NCBI RefSeq assembly: GCF_019429335.1
Contig: NZ_JAHYJB010000006.1
Coordinates: 1-64,000, forward strand
Direction: 5' to 3'
Length of the DNA: 64,000 nt
Source: Sulfurimonas sp.
GTDB lineage: Bacteria > Campylobacterota > Campylobacteria > Campylobacterales > Sulfurimonadaceae
Shown: positions 48,498 to 56,900 of the stretch, piece by piece
How the letters are laid out: every line of letters begins with the position of its first letter
How positions within the stretch are numbered: position 1 is the first letter of the stretch
Position numbers and translations under genes: made by a program
The notes under the pieces: model-generated
What the model was told of the DNA's origin: nothing
Database searches by the model: none
Seen by the model: the letters and a program-made list of their open reading frames with translations, nothing else

Positions 48498-49595
48498 CTA
48501 TTTCCACATCTTAATTAAATTTTTAAACACTTCATAGAGTTCTTCAACCTCTTTTATTGACGTTCTCTCATTTGTTGAGTGAATTGTATCGTTTTTCACT
48601 CCAAATTCAATAACAGGTATCCCAAGAGGAGCTATAAACCTAGCATCGGAAGTGCCGCCTGCAGTTGAGTGTTTTGGTCTTACTCCGGTCACTTTTTCTA
48701 TGGAAGCATCAATATTTTTTACAAGTTTTGTATCCGTATCTGTTCTAAAAGGGTATGAACCCTGAGTCAGACGAAGTTCATACTCTAACCCCTCTAAATT
48801 TTTTTCAACAAACTCTCTAACCTCTTTTTGTGTTGTAAGAGTCGTATTTCTTACGTTAAACATCATACTTAACTCATCTGGAGTTACATTTGTCACCTGC
48901 ATTCCTGCTCTGATGTCGGTTATGACAAACTTGCTCGGAGAGAAAAATTCATCTCCGTTATCCAAATCTACGCCCACCATATTTAAGAGCCTTGGCGCAA
49001 TAAGGCTTATAGGATTTATAGATTTTTCGGGATAAGCAGCATGTCCCTGCTTTCCTTTAAGAGTTATGTAGCCGTTAATTGAGCCGCGTCTGCCGACCTT
49101 TATGGCATCTCCAAAAATCTCTTCGCATGTTGGCTCTGCAACAACTACCGCATCAGGAAGAAGCGAGTTATTTTGCAGATATTTTAAAACCTCAACAGTT
49201 CCATACGTTGCCTCGCCCTCCTCATCAGAGGTAAGTAAAATTGAGAGTGTTCCATCAAATAAGTCCGTCTCTTTTACAGCCTGCACAAACGCAGCCACTC
49301 CGCTCTTCATATCCTGCGCTCCGCGTCCGTAGATAAAACCGTCTTTCTCTACGGCCTTATAAGGGTCGCTCTCCCAATTTTTTCCGGCAGGAACAACATC
49401 GACATGTCCTGCAAAACATAGGTGTTCTCCATCACCGAATTTTTTATAGATAAAGATATTTTTTACACCCTCTACATCAACACGCACTACTTTATAGCCG
49501 TCCAAGTAGCTCTCTATAAAATCAAGAAGTCCGCCGTCATCGGGCGTTTCGCTTTTAGCCTCTATCATAAATTTAAAAAGTTCAATTATTTTCAT
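48498..49595 (-). CDS. dapE: succinyl-diaminopimelate desuccinylase
   Basis: 365 aa, M20 metallopeptidase family. Metal ligands lie in FAGHVDVVPAG, GRGAQDMKSG, DEEGEATYGT and near the C-terminus (EFGVKNDTIHSTNE). It works in lysine and meso-diaminopimelate synthesis and so supplies peptidoglycan. The start is preceded by a 330-nt gap that holds the divergent type I secretion promoter. Confidence 0.95.
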   Translation of the reverse strand: MKIIELFKFMIEAKSETPDDGGLLDFIESYLDGYKVVRVDVEGVKNIFIYKKFGDGEHLCFAGHVDVVPAGKNWESDPYKAVEKDGFIYGRGAQDMKSGVAAFVQAVKETDLFDGTLSILLTSDEEGEATYGTVEVLKYLQNNSLLPDAVVVAEPTCEEIFGDAIKVGRRGSINGYITLKGKQGHAAYPEKSINPISLIAPRLLNMVGVDLDNGDEFFSPSKFVITDIRAGMQVTNVTPDELSMMFNVRNTTLTTQKEVREFVEKNLEGLEYELRLTQGSYPFRTDTDTKLVKNIDASIEKVTGVRPKHSTAGGTSDARFIAPLGIPVIEFGVKNDTIHSTNERTSIKEVEELYEVFKNLIKMWK

Positions 49596-49857
49596 TCAAT
49601 ACCTAAATCAATTTTCTATGCTTACTTGAAAGTGAATTATACTATTTTTTAATCACATCTCTATTGTTATTAATTTTCACATTTTTTAATATTCATTAAG
49701 TCACAATCTATCTTCGTTATTTAAAATTGAGTCTATATCAGATGCAAACATGAATTACTTTTTTCTTATTTTTTTAAAGCCTAAGATTATATCACAAAGA
49801 ATATCTAACAAAATGTTACAGTTTCAATATAAAATAATAAAACAATGTGACATTATA

Positions 49858-49886
49858 TTGACAACAGATAAATCTCCCACTATAAT
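49858..49886 (+). promoter_or_regulatory. perfect sigma-70 consensus promoter for the type I secretion operon
   Basis: TTGACA (49858-49863), 17 nt, TATAAT (49881-49886), an exact consensus with ideal spacing. The TolC-like start is 39 nt past the -10. Direct repeats AATGTTACA (49812-49820) and AATGTGACA (49844-49852) sit upstream, 32 nt apart (about three helical turns), the second just before the -35. They may be regulator sites. The rest of the 49596-49924 gap is AT-rich with no gene seen. Confidence 0.75.
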
Positions 49887-49924
49887 CACAAAATAACAAA
49901 ATCTAATACTTGGGAGTTTACTTT

Positions 49925-51268
49925 ATGAAATTCAAAATTGCGTTAGCACTCTCAGTTACCACTGCCCTTTTCTCTCAAGATATCAAGACAACAATAAGCG
50001 AAGTTTTATCGACAAATCCTGTTGTTTTGGAGAGACTCAAAAACTACAATGTTACAAAAGAGGACATTACAACCGCGCAGGCAGGTTATTATCCAAAACT
50101 TGACTTATCAATCGGTGTCGGCAAAGAAGATGGCGAAAGAGCCCTAAATCAAAAGTTTGACTATAGCGTATACCAAAATTCTCTTACCTACACTCATAAT
50201 CTATTTAATGGTTTTAAAACAACCCACAGAGTAGGACAGCAAGAGAACAGAACAATTGCCGCAGCATACAGCTATATTGAAAAAGTAAACGACACCTCTT
50301 TTGAGACATTAAACTTTTACCTGCAAGTTATGAAAAACAGAGAGCTACTTAATATAGAAAATGAGAATGTAGAGATAAACTCTGAAATATTTAAAAAAGT
50401 ACAAAAGCTATATGATGCAGGGCTTACTACTCTCTCTGAAGTAAATAAAATTGAATCGGCTCTCTCTCTTGCAAAAGCCAACTATGTAGTTCAAGAAAAC
50501 ACGCTTCTAAACTCAACTTATAACATGCAAAAAGTTCTTGGGCGCTTTATTGAACCAGAGAAGATGCTAAGACCTGAACTCAACGTTGCTCTTCCTGCAA
50601 ATATTGATGAAGCGACGCAGTTTGCGATACAAAACAATCCATCTCTTTTGGTTGGAAAATATAACGTTAAGCTGGCACAAGAGACACATAAAGAGAAAGA
50701 AGCGCCTTTTTACCCCTCACTTGATATCGAAATATCTCAAAGTATGAACAAAAACCTAAGCGGCATCGAGGGCAAGTATGACAATCTAAGAGCTATGGCA
50801 TATCTTAGATACAACTTCTTTAACGGATTCGCAGACAAAGCTGAACTCCAAAAAAGCGTAAGCGCAATTCATCAAGAGATTGAGACAAAAAACCAATTAA
50901 GACGCGAGGTTATGGAGGGATTAAATCTAGCTTGGTCCGCACATGAAAAGCTTGCAAATCAGCTTGAGCACCTAAACGAATACAAAAGATTCTCTCTTCA
51001 AACTCTAACGCTCTACTCTAAAGAGTATGATTTAGGTCGCCGCTCGCTTCTTGACCTTCTCTCTGCTCAAAATGATTTTATAGCGGCAAAAGCGCAGATT
51101 ATAAATACAGAATACAGCATGCTTTTTGCAAAATACAGAATTTTAGATGCAATGGGGACACTTGTTTCAACAGTTCTGGGTGAGACTGATATTTTATACT
51201 CAAATGTCGGTTTGAATGGAAAAGCTCCGCAAAATAATGATAAACTACCAACTTCTTATGATGAATAG
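49925..51268 (+). CDS. TolC-like outer-membrane channel of the type I secretion system
   Basis: About 447 aa. ATG 49925 has GGGAG at 8 nt and directly begins the signal peptide (MKFKIALALSVTTALFSQ). An upstream TTG at 49910 lies on that ribosome site and is not used. Two OEP helical repeats are present, with LTYTHNLFNGFKT and MAYLRYNFFNGFADKAE marking equivalent strands. It is LapE/AggA-like by position ahead of an ABC exporter and HlyD adaptor. Confidence 0.9.
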   Translation: MKFKIALALSVTTALFSQDIKTTISEVLSTNPVVLERLKNYNVTKEDITTAQAGYYPKLDLSIGVGKEDGERALNQKFDYSVYQNSLTYTHNLFNGFKTTHRVGQQENRTIAAAYSYIEKVNDTSFETLNFYLQVMKNRELLNIENENVEINSEIFKKVQKLYDAGLTTLSEVNKIESALSLAKANYVVQENTLLNSTYNMQKVLGRFIEPEKMLRPELNVALPANIDEATQFAIQNNPSLLVGKYNVKLAQETHKEKEAPFYPSLDIEISQSMNKNLSGIEGKYDNLRAMAYLRYNFFNGFADKAELQKSVSAIHQEIETKNQLRREVMEGLNLAWSAHEKLANQLEHLNEYKRFSLQTLTLYSKEYDLGRRSLLDLLSAQNDFIAAKAQIINTEYSMLFAKYRILDAMGTLVSTVLGETDILYSNVGLNGKAPQNNDKLPTSYDE

Positions 51269-51294
51269 ATAAAATAGTACTCTAAAGGTGTTAA

Positions 51295-51789
51295 ATGCTT
51301 TTAACAAGCACAGAAAATTTAAAAATGGATGCCTTGCTTGAGTGCTTGGTGCTGTTTACAAAACTATATCACAAACCTTTCTCTGCAGAGGCTCTAACTG
51401 CTGGATTGCCTATTGAACCAGGGTCTGATGCACCTGAACTCTTCTCTATAAACAACGCAAAAGGTCTCTTCTCCCGTGCTGCGGAGAAGGCCGGACTTAA
51501 ATCTTCGCTTATCAAAAGACCTCTCTCTCAAATTTCGCCTCTACAGCTGCCTATGATTCTTTTGCTCTCAAATCAGGGAGCTTGTATCTTAGACAGCTTC
51601 AACAAAGAGGGCACAATGGCAAAAATCATTATGCCTGCAGAAGAAGCGATTGAACAGTGGGTTGAAGTTGATGTTTTAAGAGATGAGTATATCGGTTTTG
51701 GCTTTATGATAAAAAAGCTTTTGAGTACAACGACAAAAACTCAAGAACGCTTCATCTTAACCAAAAACACTGGTTTTGGAGCACCATAA
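51295..51789 (+). CDS. C39-like N-terminal domain of a LapB-type ABC exporter (5' fragment of a frameshifted gene)
   Basis: 164 aa. It resembles the C39-like domain at the N-terminus of LapB/RTX exporters (HKPFSAEALTAGLP, GLFSRAAEKAGLKSSLIKRPL) without the catalytic Cys, so it would bind substrate rather than cut it. The frame ends in GFGAP and TAA. In the frame of the next gene the sequence reads on as KHWFWSTIKLSLPMYKDVLY, the normal exporter junction. The shift lies in an A5 run at 51763-51767; one extra A would join both parts into a protein of about 728 aa, the usual LapB length. Confidence 0.8.
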   Translation: MLLTSTENLKMDALLECLVLFTKLYHKPFSAEALTAGLPIEPGSDAPELFSINNAKGLFSRAAEKAGLKSSLIKRPLSQISPLQLPMILLLSNQGACILDSFNKEGTMAKIIMPAEEAIEQWVEVDVLRDEYIGFGFMIKKLLSTTTKTQERFILTKNTGFGAP

Positions 51790-51803
51790 AATTATCATTA
51801 CCT

Positions 51804-53477
51804 ATGTATAAAGATGTTTTATACGCCTCTTTGCTTATAAATCTTTTTGTTCTTGCCTCTCCTCTCTTTACTATGAACGTTTATGACAGAGTCGTTCCGA
51901 ATAACGCGATTGAAACACTTTGGGTATTTGCAATAGGTGTAACAATTGTTTATCTTATAGACACATTTTTAAAATTTACAAGAACTTACCTGCTTGAGAG
52001 TGCTGCAAAAAAAAGCGATGTAATTATGTCGTCAATCATTTTTGAAAAGGTACTAGACCTTAAAATGGCTCATCATCCCGCTTCTGTTGGCTCATTCGCA
52101 AGCAATATAAGAGATTTTGACAGTATCAGAAGTTTTTTAACAAATGCCACTATGGCGGCCGTGATTGACCTTCCTTTTACTATAATCTTTCTGCTTGTGA
52201 TATCGTATATCGGCGGAGTTATTGTTTTAATTCCGATAATTACAATGCTTTTTATAGTAACTTACGCATTTTTGATAAAAAAACCGCTGCAAGAGAGCAT
52301 AGAGAGCACTCACGAGGCAAGTGCTAAAAAAAGCTCAATACTTATTGAATCTCTTAATAATATCGAAACATTAAAGACGTTAGGTGCGGTAAATCAGGCT
52401 CAATGGAACTGGGAAGAGTCGACTGGAGAGATAGCTTCAAGAAGTTTAAAATCAAGACTTTTATCCGCTTCCATTCCGACAGTAACACAGTTTCTTATCC
52501 AGCTAAATACGGTTATGATAATTGTCGCAGGTGTCTACCTGATTCAGGAGTTTGAGCTCTCTATGGGCGGGCTAATAGCTATTGTAATTTTGACATCAAG
52601 AACACTTGCTCCGATGGGTCAAGTTGCAGCACTTTTAACAAACTACGAGGATACAAAAACCTCATACGAAACATTAAATGAGATAATCTCTCAGCCAAGC
52701 GAGCGTCCTGTTGGCAAAAAGTTCCTGCAAAAACCTGATTTTAGCGGAAATATAGAGTTTGTCGATGTTACATTTTCTTACCCTAACAGCGATATTCCTG
52801 CACTTAAAAATGTCTCTTTTACAATAAAACCGGGGGAACATGTAGCAATTATCGGTCGAATAGGTTCCGGAAAAAGTACGATACAAAAACTTATTTTAGG
52901 TCTTTATGAGCCTAATTCTGGGCAAATACTAATTGATGGCATAGATATTAAGCAAATAGACCCTTCTGATTTGAGAAAAAATATAGGCTATGTTTCTCAG
53001 GATATAATGCTATTTCGAGGAACGGTAAAAGAGAACATAACATTCTGTGCATCGCATGCAAGTGACTCTTCCATGATTCGAGCCGCACAAATCAGCACAA
53101 CTTCAGACTTTATAAAAAAACACCCAAAAGGGTATGAGATGCCAATAGGAGAGCGGGGGCAAGGTTTATCTGGGGGTCAGCGACAAAGCATAGGCATTGC
53201 CCGCGCCTTTTTGCTTGAATCAAAGATTATGCTCCTTGATGAGCCTAGTAATGCAATGGACCAGATGACAGAAGCAAAACTTTTGGGCAATATGCAAACA
53301 GCTCTAAAAGGGAAAAGCTCTCTTATAGTTACACAAAAGATAAACCTTTTAAAAATAGTAGAGAGGGTAATAGTTATGAACGAGGGGAGGATTTTCATAG
53401 ATGCTCCTAAAGAAGAAGCGCTTAAAAAACTTCAAAACAAGCAAGATAGTGAAGGAGATGGTATTGAAAAAAAATAA
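51804..53477 (+). CDS. type I secretion ABC exporter, membrane and ATPase domains (3' part of the frameshifted LapB-like gene)
   Basis: 557 aa as read from ATG 51804, but the frame is open from the A-run at 51763. The membrane domain (about 1-280) begins with the family hallmark LFVLASPLFTMNVYDRVVPN. The ATPase has Walker A GRIGSGKST, signature LSGGQRQ and Walker B IMLLDEPSNAMD. It energises export through the HlyD and TolC partners. Whether a functional protein is made depends on the frameshift being a sequencing error, a reversible length change or a true mutation. No good ribosome site precedes ATG 51804. Confidence 0.85.
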   Translation: MYKDVLYASLLINLFVLASPLFTMNVYDRVVPNNAIETLWVFAIGVTIVYLIDTFLKFTRTYLLESAAKKSDVIMSSIIFEKVLDLKMAHHPASVGSFASNIRDFDSIRSFLTNATMAAVIDLPFTIIFLLVISYIGGVIVLIPIITMLFIVTYAFLIKKPLQESIESTHEASAKKSSILIESLNNIETLKTLGAVNQAQWNWEESTGEIASRSLKSRLLSASIPTVTQFLIQLNTVMIIVAGVYLIQEFELSMGGLIAIVILTSRTLAPMGQVAALLTNYEDTKTSYETLNEIISQPSERPVGKKFLQKPDFSGNIEFVDVTFSYPNSDIPALKNVSFTIKPGEHVAIIGRIGSGKSTIQKLILGLYEPNSGQILIDGIDIKQIDPSDLRKNIGYVSQDIMLFRGTVKENITFCASHASDSSMIRAAQISTTSDFIKKHPKGYEMPIGERGQGLSGGQRQSIGIARAFLLESKIMLLDEPSNAMDQMTEAKLLGNMQTALKGKSSLIVTQKINLLKIVERVIVMNEGRIFIDAPKEEALKKLQNKQDSEGDGIEKK

Positions 53478-54804
53478 CAAACCCTTTGAGTATACAAAAA
53501 ACGACTACAACTTTATGAACAGCCTCAGTGCTGCAGTTTTAGAACAAACACCATTCAAGATGAGCAGAGTCATAAAAATATGGCTCTTTACGATAGCGGC
53601 ATTTTTAATCTGGGCTTCTTTAGCGGAAGTTGATGAGATAACAAGAGGTGATGGCGATATCATCCCATACGGTCAAAATAAAATCATTCAAAATCTAGAA
53701 GGCGGGATTGTAGAATCTATCCTAGTTGAAGAGGGACAGATTGTTAAAGAGGGAGAGGTTATTTTAAAAATAAATAATGCAAAATCCGTCTCTACCTCTC
53801 GAACAAATGAGATGACATATTATGAGCTTGAAGCAAAAAGGCTTAGACTTTACGCAGAGGCGAATCTAGCTCCTTTTACAGTGCCCGAAGTTGATGACGA
53901 AGAGTTTAGAAGCCAGATAAAACTGGCACAAAATCTATACAACTCTAACAGGACGGAGTTTTACGCAAAAGATAGCTCTTTTATTAATCAAATTGAGCAA
54001 AAAAAACAGGCATACAAAGAGGCAAGAGCAAGAGTTTCTTCTTTGCAAAAATCTTTAGAATTTGTAACTCAAGAGATAGAGATGACTGAGCCAATGGTTA
54101 AAGAGGGTGTAAAATCAAGGGTTGATTTTCTAAAGCTAAAAAGAGAAGCAAGTGCTATTGAAAACGATATAGAAGCGGCAAAACTATCTCTGCCTAGACT
54201 AACCTCTGTAATAGAAGAGTTTAGAAATAAAAGGGAGGAATCCAAACAGCTTTTTATAAATACTGCTAAAAAAGAGTTAAACGAAGTAATTGCAGAAATC
54301 TCCAGACTAAAAACCCAACAAATTGCATACAGCGATCAGGTTGATAGGACTATGGTAAAGTCTCCGGTTGAGGGAATTGTTCAAAAACTATTTGTAAATA
54401 CTATAGGCGGTGTAATTAAACCAGGGGCCGACTTGATAGAGATTGTTCCGACAAATCAAAAGCTCTATCTAGAAGTTAAAATAAAACCGAGCGATATCGC
54501 TTTTATTCACCCGGGAGCAGAGGCAAAAGTAAAGGTTTCTGCATATGATTTTACAATCCATGGCGGACTTATAGGCAAAGTTGTAAATATATCGCCTGAT
54601 ACGATAACGGACAGCAAAGACAACACATTTTATATTATACATGTAGTAACTGATAAAAATTACTTAGGGCCAAAAACAAGCCCTCTAAAAATAATACCCG
54701 GCATGACCGCCAACGTAGATATAATTACTGGTAAAAAGAGTGTTATGGGATATATATTAAAGCCTATCCTCAAATCCAAACAGTACGTATTTTCGGAAAA
54801 ATAG
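53464..54804 (+). CDS. HlyD-family type I secretion adaptor
   Basis: About 446 aa from TTG 53464, which has AAGGAG 6 nt upstream; an ATG at 53458 would touch that site. A short cytoplasmic N-terminus is followed by one membrane helix (IWLFTIAAFLIWASLAEV), then the lipoyl half motifs (GDIIPYGQNKIIQNLEGGIVE), a long coiled coil (about 100-280) and the HlyD C-terminal beta barrel. It overlaps the exporter gene by 14 nt and bridges ABC and TolC components. Confidence 0.92.
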   Translation: MKKNNKPFEYTKNDYNFMNSLSAAVLEQTPFKMSRVIKIWLFTIAAFLIWASLAEVDEITRGDGDIIPYGQNKIIQNLEGGIVESILVEEGQIVKEGEVILKINNAKSVSTSRTNEMTYYELEAKRLRLYAEANLAPFTVPEVDDEEFRSQIKLAQNLYNSNRTEFYAKDSSFINQIEQKKQAYKEARARVSSLQKSLEFVTQEIEMTEPMVKEGVKSRVDFLKLKREASAIENDIEAAKLSLPRLTSVIEEFRNKREESKQLFINTAKKELNEVIAEISRLKTQQIAYSDQVDRTMVKSPVEGIVQKLFVNTIGGVIKPGADLIEIVPTNQKLYLEVKIKPSDIAFIHPGAEAKVKVSAYDFTIHGGLIGKVVNISPDTITDSKDNTFYIIHVVTDKNYLGPKTSPLKIIPGMTANVDIITGKKSVMGYILKPILKSKQYVFSEK

Positions 54805-55410
54805 ATGAAAATTATTTTTTTTAGCTCAAGCATAAATATTATAGATGAATTCAAAACGAGAGATGCTATCAAAGAAAACACAATCTGTTATGACGCCGAG
54901 GGGCTAAAGAGTGAACTAAAAAAAAGCCCGCAGTCAATAGTAATAGCAGATTATGACAGTATTGCCTCTGATATAAACGGCATGATATCTTCGGGCTTTA
55001 TTCCAAAGAGGCTGGTAGTTCTTGAAAAAGAGCCATCGGTAGTAACCGGTAGGAGATTAATTTTGCTTGGGGCAAAGGCTTATGGAAACTCGAGAATGCT
55101 TAATAATCACTTCACACAGATGCTAAATACGGTTACTGATGGAGATATCTGGACATATCCGGAATTAACCGCTCAGCTTGTTAAAAAAAGCAAAAAACCA
55201 TCTATTGATGATGAGTCAAAAAAGCTTATTGAGGACAGATTGTCAGATAAAGAGCAGGATGTGGTTTATCTTATGCTTGAGGGACTGACAAACGATGCTA
55301 TAGCATCCTCGCTAAATATTACTACAAGAACAGTAAAAGCGCATGTAAGTTCGATTTTTAACAAACTGCATGTGAATGACAGAGTATCTTTAATACTGCT
55401 TCTTAGATAG
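54805..55410 (+). CDS. LuxR-type regulator with receiver-like N-terminus
   Basis: 201 aa. The C-terminal LuxR HTH (LSDKEQDVVYLMLEGLTNDAIASSLNITTRTVKAHVSSIFNKL) is clear. The N-terminal 120 residues look like a reduced receiver: Asp is present in IVIADYDSI, but the acidic pair at the start is missing, as in CsgD/VpsT-like regulators. The VpsT c-di-GMP motif W[FLM][TS]R is not present (the region reads GDIWTYPE). The ATG follows the adaptor stop directly. It probably controls this secretion operon and its substrate; that is inferred. Confidence 0.88.
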   Translation: MKIIFFSSSINIIDEFKTRDAIKENTICYDAEGLKSELKKSPQSIVIADYDSIASDINGMISSGFIPKRLVVLEKEPSVVTGRRLILLGAKAYGNSRMLNNHFTQMLNTVTDGDIWTYPELTAQLVKKSKKPSIDDESKKLIEDRLSDKEQDVVYLMLEGLTNDAIASSLNITTRTVKAHVSSIFNKLHVNDRVSLILLLR

Positions 55411-55411
55411 A

Positions 55412-55442
55412 TTTACATGTAGAAAATATATCTACATGTAAA
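55412..55442. terminator. perfect palindromic hairpin between convergent genes
   Basis: TTTACATGTAGA (55412-55423), a 7-nt loop and TCTACATGTAAA (55431-55442) form a 12-bp perfect stem. It begins two bases after the LuxR gene stop and lies 16 nt from the stop of the convergent adhesin-like gene. It is a likely bidirectional terminator, though the T-runs are weak. Confidence 0.6.
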
Positions 55443-55457
55443 TAGCCGACATTCTTA

Positions 55458-56753
55458 TTAACTCTCGTCAACCTGAATGTTTGTGTTTACTTCTAAAGCA
55501 ACATCAGAGCCGTCACTGTCGTGTCCATTGTATACATTGTATGACTGGTTTGTCTCAGAATCGATAACTACACTCTCGCCTAAACTCCACTCGCCGCTAT
55601 TTCCTTTAGCACTCAACTCTATAGTGTCACCATTGTCACCGTCAATTCTCAATATATTCTCATTGCCTGTTATATCTAAAACATCTTCAATGGTAATATT
55701 TGTTAAAGTTTGACTTCCTTCACCAAGATTTATAGAGTTAACATCTGAACTCTCTTTTGTTAATTTGCCAAAATCTATCTCTATCTCTTCAGAGATTAAA
55801 AGCGCATTTTCATTATTATTTTCGCCATTTTGGTACTGATGTTCATCTCCATTATCTTCTTGATCTTTTTTATCTTCTGCTTTTTCTTGAGCGTCACTCT
55901 CTTTATCGTCTCTATCGTGCTTATTACCGCCCTTGTCGTTTGCATCAGATTTATCTTCTTTATCTTCTTTATCTTCTTTGTCAGATTTGTCAGATTTGTC
56001 TTCTTTGTCAGATTTGTCAGATTTGTCTTCTTTGTCAGATTTATCTTCTTTGTCAGATTTGTCAGATTTGTCTTCTTTGTCAGATTTATCTTCTTTGTCA
56101 GATTTATCTTCTTTGTCAGATTTGTCTTCTTTGTCAGATTTGTCTTTTTTATCTTCTTTGTCAGATTTATCAGATTTATCTTCTTTGTCAGATTTATCTT
56201 CTTTGTCTGTTTCAGTTGCAGGTACTTCAGGTTCTGTTTCAGTTGCAGGTACTTCAGGTTCTGTTTCAACAATTAGTTCGCCATCAATGCTATTATTAAA
56301 CGGCTCATCAACAAAACTTCTATCGCGAAGCTCGGCGTTAACATCTGCTGCATCATCGCTTATTTGTGAAAAAACAGCATCTGCACCCTCTGTGGACTCA
56401 GCAGATGCGCCCTCTCCTGCAGCGGTCTCTAAATCTTCTATATTTTCAATATCACCGCTCTCTTCTAGCAGAGTTATGATAGTATCTTTTTGTGTAACGC
56501 TCTCCTCTTTTGTAAACTCTTCCTCTAAAATAGAAGAGTCAAAAAGCTGTTTATCCTGCCCAATAACTATAATGTCTGAACCATCCATAACAGAGACTAC
56601 CAGATTGTTTGCAGAGTTATTACCTCTATCACCAATAACCACCTCACCCACGTAAATCGTCTCACCATCAGAAACTTTACGAAGTGAACCATCAACCCCT
56701 TTTATATGAAAAACACCATCCACGCTTGCGATTTTTCCAACAACTGCTGCCAT
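55458..56753 (-). CDS. small LapA-like retention-module protein, probable type I secretion substrate
   Basis: 431 aa from ATG 56753 (GGAG at 6 nt; the upstream ATG at 56765 lies on the ribosome site). Residues about 1-80 form a LapA-type retention module (AAVVGKIASVDGVFHIKG, DGETIYVGEVV). At 110-113 is TAAG, the motif cut by LapG proteases, within the family-like context DIENIEDLETAAGEG. A short duplicated ETEPEVPAT (about 163-181) and a highly charged (S)DKED repeat (about 183-270) follow. The C-terminal domain (about 320-431) resembles the end of large type I adhesins (TITIEDVLDI-type, LRIDGDNGDTIEL). There are no RTX nonapeptides or long Ig-like repeats. Known LapA proteins are thousands of residues, so this is a miniature form. 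It converges on the exporter operon. Confidence 0.85.
   Translation of the reverse strand: MAAVVGKIASVDGVFHIKGVDGSLRKVSDGETIYVGEVVIGDRGNNSANNLVVSVMDGSDIIVIGQDKQLFDSSILEEEFTKEESVTQKDTIITLLEESGDIENIEDLETAAGEGASAESTEGADAVFSQISDDAADVNAELRDRSFVDEPFNNSIDGELIVETEPEVPATETEPEVPATETDKEDKSDKEDKSDKSDKEDKKDKSDKEDKSDKEDKSDKEDKSDKEDKSDKSDKEDKSDKEDKSDKSDKEDKSDKSDKEDKEDKEDKSDANDKGGNKHDRDDKESDAQEKAEDKKDQEDNGDEHQYQNGENNNENALLISEEIEIDFGKLTKESSDVNSINLGEGSQTLTNITIEDVLDITGNENILRIDGDNGDTIELSAKGNSGEWSLGESVVIDSETNQSYNVYNGHDSDGSDVALEVNTNIQVDES
55945..56210. repeat. short tandem repeat coding for (S)DKED units
   Basis: On the + strand units of TTCTTTGTCAGATTT alternate with GTCAGATTT-type half units, in steps of 9, 15 or 6 nt. 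They encode Lys-Ser-Asp and Lys-Glu-Asp blocks on the minus strand. Near-identical units suggest recent slippage, so length probably varies between strains. Open frames on the other strand here are shadows. Confidence 0.9.
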
Positions 56754-56814
56754 CTGTAACTCCAAAATATAGTCTATTTTGGCAATAATACGACAAGTTT
56801 AAAAAAAAATATAT

Positions 56815-56828
56815 TGTACCTAAGTACA
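56815..56828. promoter_or_regulatory. palindrome upstream of the retention-module gene
   Basis: TGTAC-CTAA-GTACA is a perfect 5-bp dyad with a 4-nt centre, 62 nt upstream of the start codon of the adhesin-like gene. Its size and symmetry suit a LuxR-type dimer. It is a candidate operator only; no second copy was seen at the 49858 promoter. Confidence 0.4.
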
Positions 56829-56900
56829 GCTACTGAAGATTTGTTAAAAATTTATTGATTTTTGCGTATGTAGAAAAAAGAGATTATTGAAAGATTTTAT

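Noticed and set aside
55945-56210. CRISPR array
   Set aside because: The repeats are short, directly adjacent and in-frame coding units with no unique spacers.
55933-56655. Long open frame on the + strand made of Ser-Leu-Ser-Asp repeats, plus two other repeat frames
   Set aside because: It is the complement of the DKED repeat gene; the minus-strand frame has the ribosome site, retention module and adhesin-like domain.
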